Assembly (NCBI GenBank): GCA_043808035.1
Contig: JAZDFH010000032.1
Span: 1-20,923, forward strand
Direction: 5' to 3'
DNA from: JAZDFH01 sp043808035
GTDB lineage: Bacteria; Patescibacteriota; Minisyncoccia; UBA6257; Colwellbacteraceae
Length of the DNA: 20,923 bases
Shown here: positions 1 through 6,447 of the stretch, in pieces
Layout: the number at the start of each line of letters is the position of its first letter
Numbering within the stretch: position 1 is the first letter of the stretch
The notes under the pieces: generated by a model
What the model was told of the DNA's origin: nothing
The model's database searches: none
Seen by the model: only the letters and a program-made list of their open reading frames with translations
Program-made: the position numbers and the translations under genes

Positions 1-3
1 GAA

Positions 4-149
4 GCGTTTCCGCCGTCCCGCAGTTGGCGGGACATCAAAGCAAAACAGTTTTCAAATCCTTTTAATAGAAAAAGGGTCGCGCGCCAAATACAAAAAATTG
101 AAAGAAAATTGTTTTGCTTTGCTCGCCGAAGTTCGGCGGGCGGAAACGC
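4..149. repeat. Imperfect inverted repeat at the left edge
   Basis: The arm at 4-53 matches the reverse complement of 104-149. The outer 11 bases (GCGTTTCCGCC) match exactly. The inner AAAGCAAAAC segment also matches, and the middle of each arm holds a different GC hairpin. About 50 bp separate the arms. No credible gene lies here. This may be debris from successive insertions. Function unknown. Confidence 0.6.
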
Positions 150-158
150 GGAGCGGAG

Positions 159-367
159 CTAATCAAGCATTTTCCGTTCAAAAAAGGTTCGAGCTTCGGT
201 CAGTAATTGCGACCAACTTAAACTTTTTTCAAAATCAGAGGCGATTGATTGCTCGCTCGCCCCGCCTTCGGCGGGGCTACGCTCGCATTTTTCCGCATAT
301 TTTGAAATTAAATCAAAGGGTCGGACAAATTCAAATTCAGTTTTTCGGGAAAGCAAACGGCGGTTCG
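159..367 (-). pseudogene. Remnant C-terminal tail of a second serine recombinase
   Basis: Read on the minus strand, this stretch encodes a tail nearly identical to residues about 458-508 of the complete recombinase at 513. Both share NRRLLSRKTEFEFVRPFDLI and a later EGGASEQ and SLSWS. After SLSWS the two diverge: this copy continues as QLLTEARTFFERKMLD and stops, while the other runs into a tRNA gene. Nothing upstream (368-476) resembles a recombinase, so the catalytic, DNA-binding and zinc-ribbon parts are missing. It is most likely a leftover 3' end from an inverted second copy or an earlier element. It probably makes no functional protein. Confidence 0.6.
210..367 (+). repeat. Left arm of 158-bp inverted repeat around the recombinase
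   Basis: The reverse complement of 210-367 aligns without gaps to 1882-2039. By hand I count about 20 mismatches, roughly 87% identity, clustered in the middle next to a GC hairpin. The outermost 8 bases, CGACCAAC here, are identical in both arms. In the right arm the same bases form the 3' CCA end of a tRNA gene. Confidence 0.8.
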
Positions 368-498
368 GCGTGCGAAGCACGCAATAAACAAAGTTTATTT
401 CCAATTTTTTCCATTCCGCCAAAGGCGGAACACAAAGCAAGTTTTTTAATTCCGCGCTTTTGCGCCGTAGGCGCAATGGCCAAAGGCGACTAATAATT

Positions 499-504
499 AA
501 GGAG
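499..504 (+). promoter_or_regulatory. Shine-Dalgarno site of the recombinase
   Basis: AAGGAG lies 8 bases before the ATG at 513. It is the only strong, well-spaced Shine-Dalgarno sequence in the window and fixes the recombinase start. The ribosomal genes almost all lack one. Confidence 0.75.
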
Positions 505-512
505 CAAACACC

Positions 513-2192
513 ATGAAAACAAAATTTTTTCTCTATGCTCGTAAATCAACGGAAGATGAAGAAAGACAAGTAATGTCTATTGAAGCCCAGCTCGCGGAGT
601 TGGCGGAATTTGCCAAGCGGGAAAACATAGAAATTGCCGAAACTTTTATTGAGTCAAAAAGCGCAAAGAAACCCGGCCGAGAAATTTTTAACGAGATGAT
701 GAGCAAAGTTCACGAAAGCAAAGAGCCAATCGGCTTGATTGCGTGGCACCCCGATAGATTGGCTCGCAATTCCGTTGACGGCGGACAAATAATTTACAGC
801 ATAGATATCGGCAAGATCGTTTCTTTGCGCTTTCCCACTTTTTGGTTTGAGCCAACTCCGCAAGGTTTGTTTATGCTTCAAGTCGCCTTTGGCCAGTCAA
901 AATATTATTCCGACAATTTGTCGGAAAATGTAAAGCGCGGGATTAGACAAAAACTCAGGCGAGGCGAATGGCCCGGCCTTGCGCCTTTCGGCTATGTGAA
1001 TAATCCGAAAACGAGAACCATTGAACCCGAACCGACAAAATCAAGGTGCGTTGCTAAAGCGTTTGAGGAGTTTTCGCAAGGCCGGCACACTTTGGAATCT
1101 TTGGGCCAACGCCTGAGTTTTTGGGGCGTGGTGAGCGGAACCGGAAAACCAATCTGCAAAGCGACTTTGCAAAGAATGCTGACTAATCCTGTTTATCTTG
1201 GAATTATAAAACATAACGGCGAAAGTTATGAGGGCGGTTTTCCGGCAATTGTTTCCCGAGCGACTTTTGAAGCCGTCCAAAAAGTATTAAAACAGCGAGC
1301 AAGACCTCGCAAATCCAAAAAGAGGCATAACTTCCCCTTTGTCGGGCTTTTAACCTGTGGCGAGTGCGGCGGAGCCATTACCGCGCAATTTGCCCACGGA
1401 CACGGCGGAACATACCGCTATTATCGTTGCACAAAAAAGCTCGGCAAATGTAGCCAAAGATATTTGCGCGAGGACTTGCTCGCTAAACAATTAAAATCAC
1501 GTCTTCAAAATGTCGCTCTCGGCGACGACTGGACGGAAAAGATGTTTGCCCAAGTTGAAGTCTGGGAAAAAGACAACACCCAATCGGCGCAATCTTTCGC
1601 CCAAAATTTTGAGGAAAAGATAAAAGAAGCGGAAATAAGACTTGATAAGCTGGTCAATGCTTTTTTGGACGGAAGTATTGAAAAAGAAACCTACCTTGTG
1701 AAAAAAGACGAACTCATCAAAACAAAAACAGACCTCAACAAAAAGAAGTCTGATTTTGGGCGAAAGGGAAACAATTGGATTGAACCTTTGCAGGATTGGA
1801 TAAAAACCGCCCACCACGCTGAAAAACTTGCTTTGTCCAATGATTTTTACGAAATAAAATCATTGGCGGAAAAAATTGGAACGAACCGCCGTTTGCTTTC
1901 CCGAAAAACTGAATTTGAATTTGTCCGCCCTTTTGATTTAATTCCGAAATACAGGGCTTTTTGCGAAGCGAGACCCGCCGAAGGCGGGGCGAGCGAGCAA
2001 CCAATCGCCTCTGAATTTGAAAAAAGTTTAAGTTGGTCGGGCTGCCGGGAGTCGAACCCGGTCTACAAACACCCCATGCTCGCGTACTACCGCTATACTA
2101 CAGCCCGTTTTTTTCTTGTCATAAATGTACGCAAAATAACCTTCATTATTAAAGAGTTAATAATGATGATATACTTCCTGCTTTTGGGATGA
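513..2192 (+). CDS. Large serine recombinase / integrase, 3' end fused into tRNA
   Basis: This is a site-specific DNA recombinase of the serine (resolvase/invertase) superfamily, expected to integrate or excise its element through a phosphoserine-DNA intermediate. The N-terminal catalytic domain has YARKS with likely nucleophile Ser12 and Arg10, and the DRLAR motif at 81-85. A recombinase domain follows (about 155-260, FGYVNN onward). Next is a zinc ribbon with Cys282, Cys285, Cys306 and Cys313, then a charged coiled-coil (about 365-415). Residues about 457-508 are encoded by the right inverted repeat. From residue 508 the frame crosses a tRNA gene on the other strand, so the last ~52 residues (GCRESNP onward) are probably not the ancestral tail. 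The frame ends at a TGA 4 bases from the convergent rpmB stop. Codon use looks more GC-rich than in the ribosomal genes, which suggests transfer. Family assignment is firm; the true C-terminus and activity are uncertain. Confidence 0.88.
   Translation: MKTKFFLYARKSTEDEERQVMSIEAQLAELAEFAKRENIEIAETFIESKSAKKPGREIFNEMMSKVHESKEPIGLIAWHPDRLARNSVDGGQIIYSIDIGKIVSLRFPTFWFEPTPQGLFMLQVAFGQSKYYSDNLSENVKRGIRQKLRRGEWPGLAPFGYVNNPKTRTIEPEPTKSRCVAKAFEEFSQGRHTLESLGQRLSFWGVVSGTGKPICKATLQRMLTNPVYLGIIKHNGESYEGGFPAIVSRATFEAVQKVLKQRARPRKSKKRHNFPFVGLLTCGECGGAITAQFAHGHGGTYRYYRCTKKLGKCSQRYLREDLLAKQLKSRLQNVALGDDWTEKMFAQVEVWEKDNTQSAQSFAQNFEEKIKEAEIRLDKLVNAFLDGSIEKETYLVKKDELIKTKTDLNKKKSDFGRKGNNWIEPLQDWIKTAHHAEKLALSNDFYEIKSLAEKIGTNRRLLSRKTEFEFVRPFDLIPKYRAFCEARPAEGGASEQPIASEFEKSLSWSGCRESNPVYKHPMLAYYRYTTARFFLVINVRKITFIIKELIMMIYFLLLG
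1882..2039 (-). repeat. Right arm of 158-bp inverted repeat
   Basis: This is the partner of 210-367. It encodes the recombinase tail and ends within the 3' end of tRNA-Pro: its last bases, GTTGGTCG, read on the minus strand as CGACCAAC and include the CCA and discriminator base. It contains the hairpin CCCGCC/GGCGGG with loop GAA. The repeat may mark the attachment-site end of the integrated element. Confidence 0.8.
2034..2107 (-). tRNA. tRNA-Pro, anticodon GGG, CCA encoded
   Basis: Folding the minus strand gives a full cloverleaf. The acceptor CGGGCTG pairs perfectly with CAGCCCG. The D stem is GTAT/GTAC, and the anticodon stem CGAGC/GTTTG has two G-U pairs. The anticodon loop ATGGGGT has GGG at 2073-2075. 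The T stem is CCGGG/CCCGG with loop TTCGACT. The discriminator is A and an encoded CCA follows (2034-2036). The C1-G72 pair, A73 and G37 fit bacterial tRNA-Pro. The variable loop is short, 4 bases. It decodes CCC and CCU proline codons. Its 3' end abuts the recombinase, the usual place for elements that integrate at tRNA genes. Confidence 0.92.
2143..2166. repeat. Perfect AT-rich palindrome between rpmB and tRNA-Pro
   Basis: TCATTATTAA and TTAATAATGA form a 10-bp perfect inverted repeat with loop AGAG. It lies downstream of rpmB and upstream of the tRNA, both on the minus strand. The stem is too AT-rich to be a convincing terminator, so it could be an operator or a processing site. Function is not known. 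Confidence 0.4.
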
Positions 2193-2195
2193 GTG

Positions 2196-2387
2196 TTAAA
2201 CCTGAACTTTTTTGTTGATGGTTTTTATACATTGCGTACATGCAACAATTTTTTTCCCATCAGGAAGTTTGACTGTTTGTAAATTCGGATATTTTCGTTT
2301 TTTAGGTTGAGGATTATAATTGCCACGAAGTTTTATTCGTTTGCCAACCATAATAGATCCCTTGCCACAAACTTTACATTCTTTCAT
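2196..2387 (-). CDS. rpmB: 50S ribosomal protein bL28 (zinc type)
   Basis: This 63-residue protein is a large-subunit ribosomal protein. It starts KECKVCGKG, as in the Cys-containing form of bL28, and has the family core KKRKYPNLQTVKL. The pairs CKVC near the N-terminus and CTQC near the C-terminus form the zinc-ribbon ligands of this form. It is slightly shorter than the 70-80 residues usual elsewhere. It faces away from the M50 protease gene, sharing a 48-base divergent region, and lies upstream of tRNA-Pro on the same strand, so the two may be co-transcribed. A TATAAT box lies 11 bases before the ATG. Confidence 0.88.
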   Translation of the reverse strand: MKECKVCGKGSIMVGKRIKLRGNYNPQPKKRKYPNLQTVKLPDGKKIVACTQCIKTINKKVQV

Positions 2388-2398
2388 AATAGGTTGAT

Positions 2399-2426
2399 AT
2401 TATACAATTAAAGATAAAAAGGCAAA
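2399..2426 (-). promoter_or_regulatory. Probable rpmB promoter, very short leader
   Basis: On the minus strand a perfect TATAAT (2404-2399) lies 11 bases before the rpmB ATG. Transcription would start near 2392, giving a leader of about 5 bases. The -35 (TTTGCC, 16-base spacer) is a poor match. Confidence 0.4.
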
Positions 2427-2435
2427 CATACCAAT

Positions 2436-3089
2436 ATGACTGATATTTTTTTTATTATATTTCAATTAACAGCACTCTTGCTTTCTGTTATTGTACATGA
2501 AGTTGCACATGGTCTTATGGCGTTGCATCTTGGAGATGATACGGCAAAAAGAGCGGGGCGTTTAACGCTGAATCCAATAAAGCACATTGATCCATTAGGT
2601 ACGCTGATTTTACCAATGGTACTGTATATTATGCATTCTCCTGTTTTGTTCGGATGGGCAAAACCTGTTCCGTATAATCCAAATGCATTGTATAAAGATT
2701 TTCGATACGGTCCTCTTAAGGTTGCCCTCGCCGGACCGCTTTCAAATATTATTCTTGCTGCTATATTTGCACTTATTATCAGGATAGGATCTTATTTTTT
2801 GAGTCCGATCATGATTGCTCTCTTAGGATCCGTAGTTGCTATAAATTGTGTATTGGCGATATTTAACATACTTCCAATTCCTCCGTTGGATGGTTCGAAA
2901 ATTTTAACAACTCTTTTGCCATCTGAATATGCTCGTAAAATTGAAGCATTGGGGTTAAAAGGTTTTATTTTTGTATTGATAGTTTTATACTTTTGTTCTA
3001 ATTTTATTTTTGATGTTGCCATGTGGTTATTCTATCTTTTGGTCGGAAGTAATGGATTTAGTATTTTTATTAGGTTTTTCAGCAAGTAG
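2436..3089 (+). CDS. Site-2 protease family (M50) membrane metalloprotease
   Basis: This 217-residue multi-pass protein is a zinc metalloprotease of family M50, a group that cuts peptide bonds inside or near the membrane, often in regulated intramembrane proteolysis. The zinc motif HEVAH (His21, Glu22, His25) lies in the first membrane helix. The third ligand is in NILPIPPLDGS (Asp152), in a later helix. About five or six hydrophobic segments are visible. No PDZ domain is present, so it belongs to the short YwhC-like group rather than RseP. Upstream lies divergent rpmB and downstream the str promoter, so it appears to be a single-gene unit. The substrate cannot be inferred. No strong Shine-Dalgarno precedes the ATG. 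Confidence 0.9.
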   Translation: MTDIFFIIFQLTALLLSVIVHEVAHGLMALHLGDDTAKRAGRLTLNPIKHIDPLGTLILPMVLYIMHSPVLFGWAKPVPYNPNALYKDFRYGPLKVALAGPLSNIILAAIFALIIRIGSYFLSPIMIALLGSVVAINCVLAIFNILPIPPLDGSKILTTLLPSEYARKIEALGLKGFIFVLIVLYFCSNFIFDVAMWLFYLLVGSNGFSIFIRFFSK

Positions 3090-3118
3090 GCTAATGTATA
3101 GTTGGAGGATTCTGTCAT

Positions 3119-3140
3119 AAAACGAATGAAAAACGAATGA
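3119..3140 (+). repeat. Tandem 11-bp direct repeat abutting the str promoter
   Basis: AAAACGAATGA occurs twice head to tail (3119-3129 and 3130-3140), and its last base touches the -35 TTGACA at 3141. The 11-bp period places both copies on the same DNA face, as expected for a protein-binding site. It could bind an activator or act as an UP-like element; this is inference. Confidence 0.6.
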
Positions 3141-3170
3141 TTGACATACGATATGTTTATTTGTTATAGT
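3141..3170 (+). promoter_or_regulatory. Main str operon promoter
   Basis: There is a perfect -35 TTGACA (3141-3146), an 18-base spacer, and -10 TATAGT (3165-3170) with an upstream TG forming an extended -10. The predicted start is near 3177, so the rpsL leader would be about 24 bases and has no Shine-Dalgarno. This is the best promoter match in the window. Confidence 0.8.
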
Positions 3171-3200
3171 GGGGCACGTGTAAAATTTTAACTTTGTTAT

Positions 3201-3614
3201 ATGCCAACGATTAATCAATTATTAAAGAAGGGAAGAAAAAAGACAGTACGGAAAGATAAAACTCCAGCTTTGGCGACGTATTTTAATGTCCTGAAGAACA
3301 AACCGGTTAATTCGCCATCTCCATTTAAGAGAGGAGTATGTTTAAAAGTGTTCACGGCGACTCCCAAGAAACCGAACTCTGCTTTGCGAAAAGTTACGCG
3401 TGTGCGGCTTACTAATGGTTGTGAGGTGAGCGCCTATATTCCTGGTGAAGGACATAAATTACAAGAACATTCAGTGGTTGTTATCAGAGGAGGTCGTGTC
3501 AAAGATTTACCTGGTGTTCGATATCATGTTGTTCGCGGTGTATTGGATACGACAGGAGTTGAAGGCAGAAAACAACAGCGGAGCAAATACGGAGCGAAGC
3601 AGGAGAAAAAATAA
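3201..3614 (+). CDS. rpsL: 30S ribosomal protein uS12
   Basis: uS12 sits at the decoding centre and helps check codon-anticodon pairing. The hallmark segments TPKKPNSALRKV and GGRVKDLPGVRYH are present, with the lysines and proline at which streptomycin-resistance changes occur in other bacteria. At 137 residues it is longer than the about 124 in E. coli. The extra residues form an insertion of about a dozen (TYFNVLKNKPVNSPS) between PAL and FKRGVC, a form I associate with CPR bacteria. It is the first gene of the str operon, followed 5 bases later by rpsG. Confidence 0.97.
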   Translation: MPTINQLLKKGRKKTVRKDKTPALATYFNVLKNKPVNSPSPFKRGVCLKVFTATPKKPNSALRKVTRVRLTNGCEVSAYIPGEGHKLQEHSVVVIRGGRVKDLPGVRYHVVRGVLDTTGVEGRKQQRSKYGAKQEKK

Positions 3615-3619
3615 TATTT

Positions 3620-4087
3620 ATGAGGAAGAAACAAGCACCAAAAAGAGAATATGCTGCGGATGTGATGTATGATAATATCGTGGTTACTCGGTTTATTAAT
3701 TATGTTATGAAAGATGGCGCCAAGGGGGCTGCGACAAAAGTAGTATACGCGGCGATGGAACGTGCGGGAAAACAACTTAAGAAAGATCCGATAGAAGTAT
3801 TCGAGAAGGTCATAGAAAATGTTTCTCCTGTCGTTGAAGTAGTTTCTAAACGTGTCGGTGGAGCCAATTATCAAATGCCTCGTGAAGTCAGGCCTGAACG
3901 ACGTTTTGTTCTTGCGAGTCGCTGGCTTTTAATTGCTGCTCGCTCGAAGTCTGGTAAGGCTATGTCTGAAAGGCTTGCTGATGAATTTGTTGCGGCGTAT
4001 AACAATGAAGGTGCTGCGATTAAGAAGAAACAAGATGTGCATAGAATGGCGGAGGCAAACCGAGCATTTGCCCATTTTGCACGATAG
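3620..4087 (+). CDS. rpsG: 30S ribosomal protein uS7
   Basis: This is the 16S rRNA-binding assembly protein of the small-subunit head, near the exit-site tRNA. At 155 residues it has normal length. It shows the family features VVTRFINYVMKDG near the N-terminus, GGANYQMPREVRPERR in the middle and RMAEANRAFAHFA at the end. The gene begins 5 bases after rpsL. AGGAG occurs 14 bases before the ATG, which is too far to be a convincing ribosome-binding site. A terminator-like hairpin follows. Confidence 0.97.
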   Translation: MRKKQAPKREYAADVMYDNIVVTRFINYVMKDGAKGAATKVVYAAMERAGKQLKKDPIEVFEKVIENVSPVVEVVSKRVGGANYQMPREVRPERRFVLASRWLLIAARSKSGKAMSERLADEFVAAYNNEGAAIKKKQDVHRMAEANRAFAHFAR

Positions 4088-4105
4088 CTTTTATTAATTT
4101 GTAAA

Positions 4106-4135
4106 AGGGGGCGTTTGATCAAGATGCCCTTTTTT
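4106..4135 (+). terminator. Terminator or attenuator after rpsG
   Basis: GGGCGT and ATGCCC pair around the loop TTGATCAAG, followed directly by a run of six T. The stem can be extended by G-U and A-U pairs. It lies inside the str operon, so it may only lower readthrough into fusA. Confidence 0.55.
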
Positions 4136-4159
4136 CTATCAAAAAAATAAAGAGAGAAA

Positions 4160-4165
4160 TATAAA
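4160..4165 (+). promoter_or_regulatory. Possible -10 box for fusA
   Basis: TATAAA lies 12 bases before the fusA ATG and after the hairpin that follows rpsG. No -35 is visible at the right distance. It is listed because its spacing matches other promoters in this window; AT-rich sequence alone could explain it. Confidence 0.25.
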
Positions 4166-4177
4166 TATCAGGAATAT

Positions 4178-6280
4178 ATGTCAAGAAATTATCCTATTGG
4201 AAAAGTAAGAGATATTGGAATTATTGCCCACATTGATGCGGGTAAAACGACAGTGACTGAACGTATTCTGTTTTATACCGGTATTTCACACAAGATTGGG
4301 GAGGTCCATGAGGGAGAAGCGACAATGGATTGGATGGAACAGGAACGAGAAAGAGGAATTACGATTACTTCTGCGGCAACAACGTGTTTTTGGACGCCAA
4401 GTTATCATAAAGGTGATAAAAAATTTGAACATCGAATTAATATTATAGATACTCCTGGGCATATCGATTTTACGGTCGAGGTTAAAAGATCTCTCCGTGT
4501 ATTGGATGGAGCTGTTGTAGTATTTGATGGTGTTGCGGGAGTTGAACCGCAGTCGGAAACAAATTGGCATTATGCGGATGAATATAACGTACCTCGCCTT
4601 TGTTTTATTAATAAGTTAGATAGAACGGGTGCAAATTTTGAAAAAAGTTTGAACTCAATTCATGATAGATTGACTCTTAATGCAATTCCGATTCAATTGC
4701 CGATAGGCATAGAAGTTGACTTTAAAGGAGTTGTTGATCTAGTAACGGGCACGGCGTATATGTTTAAAGGGGAGAAGGGTGAACAAATCGAAGAGGCACC
4801 TATTCCTGATGCCCTCAAATCACAGGTGGAAAAAGCGAGAGCGACTCTTATAGAAAAAGCAGCCGAACAAGATGACGTGTTATTAAATAAATATCTTGAA
4901 GGAGAAGAGATTACGATTGAAGAATTACGCGCTGCGATACGGAAAGGGACATTGGCGGTGAAATTTATTCCTGTATTATGTGGTACGGCATTAAAGAATA
5001 AAGGAGTGCAATTCATGCTTGATGCGGTCGTTGATTATTTACCATCACCTGTTGATGTCGGTATTATTAAAGGAATTAATCCAAAGACAGAAGAAGAAGA
5101 CCATCGTGAACCAAAAGATGATGGTCCTTTTTCTGCATTGGCGTTTAAGGTTGCTACGGATCCTTATGTTGGTAGTTTGACATATTTTCGTGTTTATAGT
5201 GGGACATTGCAGAAAGGAAGCTATATTTATAATGTCTCAAAAGATCAGAAAGAACGAGTCGGACGTATTTTACGGATGCACGCAAATCATCGTGAAGAAG
5301 TGGATGAAATTTATGCAGGAGATATTGGTGCTTTGGTGGGTATGAAACATACAACAACGGGAGATACGTTAACCGACGAGGAGCATCCTATTCTACTTGA
5401 GCGTATTGAGTTTCCTGAGCCTGTTATTAGCCAACGTATTAGTCCGAAAACAAAGGCAGATCAGGAAAAGATGGGGGTTGCTTTGCGACGTCTTTCTGAG
5501 GAAGATCCGACATTCCGCGTTAGCGGTGATTCGGAGACAGGGGAAACTATTATCGCAGGCATGGGGGAATTACATCTTGATGTCATCGTTGATAGATTAA
5601 AACGCGAGTTTACTGTCGAAGCGACTGTTGGTCAACCACAAGTTGCATACAGAGAAACGATTACAACGGCAGCAGAGGCTGAAGGAAAATATATTCGTCA
5701 ATCAGGTGGACGTGGACAGTATGGTCATGTGAAGCTCAAGATTCGTCCACTGGAGAGAGGAGAAGGGTTTGTCTTTGTTAACTCGATCAGAGGTGGCGTT
5801 ATCCCTCAAGAATATATCCCTGCAGTAGAAAAGGGCGTAGAGGAGGCACTTACCCGTGGCGTTGTCGCGGGATATAGTATTGTTGACGTAGAAGCAACAT
5901 TGTTTGATGGTTCGTTTCATGATGTGGATTCATCTGAAGCAGCATTTAAGATTGCCGCTTCAATGGCGTTTCAAGATGCGGCAAAAAGAGCAACACCAAT
6001 TTTGTTGGAACCGATCATGAAAGTGCAGGTAATTACGCCTGAAAATTTTATGGGTGATGTGACAGGTGATGTATCTTCAAAACGTGGTCGTATAGAATCA
6101 ATGGACGATCGAGGTTCAATAAAAGTAATTAATGCACGCATCCCACTGTCGGAGATGTTTGGGTATGCGACGAAATTGCGTTCGATGACACAAGGGAGGG
6201 CTTCATTCTCGATGGAATTTTTGCATTATGAGCCTGTTCCGAAAAGTGTCGAACAAACGATTATCAGTAGAACAAAATAG
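4178..6280 (+). CDS. fusA: Elongation factor G
   Basis: EF-G is the GTPase that drives tRNA-mRNA translocation and, with RRF, ribosome recycling. At 700 residues it is full length. The G domain has the P-loop AHIDAGKT (18-25), switch I ERERGITITSAA, DTPGH (91-95) and NKLD (145-148). Domain II follows at about 310-400, domains III-V after that, with the conserved GGRGQYGHVKL in domain IV and GYATKLRSMTQGRA near the end. There is no sign of truncation. It follows rpsG after 90 bases containing a terminator-like hairpin and precedes tuf after 167 bases containing a separate promoter. The start ATG has no Shine-Dalgarno. Confidence 0.98.
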   Translation: MSRNYPIGKVRDIGIIAHIDAGKTTVTERILFYTGISHKIGEVHEGEATMDWMEQERERGITITSAATTCFWTPSYHKGDKKFEHRINIIDTPGHIDFTVEVKRSLRVLDGAVVVFDGVAGVEPQSETNWHYADEYNVPRLCFINKLDRTGANFEKSLNSIHDRLTLNAIPIQLPIGIEVDFKGVVDLVTGTAYMFKGEKGEQIEEAPIPDALKSQVEKARATLIEKAAEQDDVLLNKYLEGEEITIEELRAAIRKGTLAVKFIPVLCGTALKNKGVQFMLDAVVDYLPSPVDVGIIKGINPKTEEEDHREPKDDGPFSALAFKVATDPYVGSLTYFRVYSGTLQKGSYIYNVSKDQKERVGRILRMHANHREEVDEIYAGDIGALVGMKHTTTGDTLTDEEHPILLERIEFPEPVISQRISPKTKADQEKMGVALRRLSEEDPTFRVSGDSETGETIIAGMGELHLDVIVDRLKREFTVEATVGQPQVAYRETITTAAEAEGKYIRQSGGRGQYGHVKLKIRPLERGEGFVFVNSIRGGVIPQEYIPAVEKGVEEALTRGVVAGYSIVDVEATLFDGSFHDVDSSEAAFKIAASMAFQDAAKRATPILLEPIMKVQVITPENFMGDVTGDVSSKRGRIESMDDRGSIKVINARIPLSEMFGYATKLRSMTQGRASFSMEFLHYEPVPKSVEQTIISRTK

Positions 6281-6293
6281 CACACAAACGGGG

Positions 6294-6322
6294 TTGACAT
6301 TCGTCGGCTGTCTTTATAGAAT
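6294..6322 (+). promoter_or_regulatory. tuf promoter P1
   Basis: TTGACA (6294-6299), a 17-base spacer and TAGAAT (6317-6322) form a strong consensus-like promoter just after fusA. The predicted start near 6329 leaves a leader of about 120 bases, which contains an AGTCAC/GTGACT inverted repeat (about 6380-6409). Confidence 0.65.
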
Positions 6323-6431
6323 TCGAAGAGTCATAAAAAGAAAAAATATAAACAGGTAAGTCGAAAAAATCTGTGTTGCAGTCACTGTTGTTATATACGT
6401 ACTGTGACTTTGTATGGTAAAACACAACAAA

Positions 6432-6437
6432 TATAAT
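6432..6437 (+). promoter_or_regulatory. Possible second tuf promoter (-10 only)
   Basis: A perfect TATAAT lies 10 bases before the tuf ATG, so transcription from it would give a leader of about 4 bases. The -35 region (TTGTAT, 16-base spacer) is weak. It may be a second, near-leaderless start or chance. Confidence 0.3.
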
Positions 6438-6447
6438 TTATTAAACC

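Larger units (their letters stand above)
18..472. repeat. Cluster of short GC-rich stem-loops
   Basis: Several perfect hairpins sit in this stretch: GTCCCGC/GCGGGAC near 15-33, CGCCGAA/TTCGGCG near 124-138, GCCCCGCC/GGCGGGGC with loop TTC near 269-287, GCGTGC/GCACGC with loop GAA near 368-382, CCGCC/GGCGG with loop AAA near 417-429, and TTGCGCC/GGCGCAA with loop GTA near 458-474. Most have three-base loops. They look like a family of small dispersed palindromes. Apart from the recombinase tail remnant, bases 1-498 hold nothing I can call a gene. Confidence 0.65.

Noticed and set aside
98..493. Plus-strand open frame of 131 codons
   Set aside because: It runs antisense to the recombinase tail remnant and crosses several GC hairpins. 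It has no Shine-Dalgarno and no family resemblance, so it is a shadow of repeat sequence.
2040..2192. Final 51 codons of the recombinase as a real protein domain
   Set aside because: They are translated from the antisense of a tRNA and AT-rich spacer. The GCRESNP string is a well-known artefact of reading frames crossing tRNA genes.
5154..5357. Minus-strand frames inside fusA, tuf and other conserved genes
   Set aside because: All overlap long genes with clear family motifs on the plus strand and show no recognisable protein pattern of their own.
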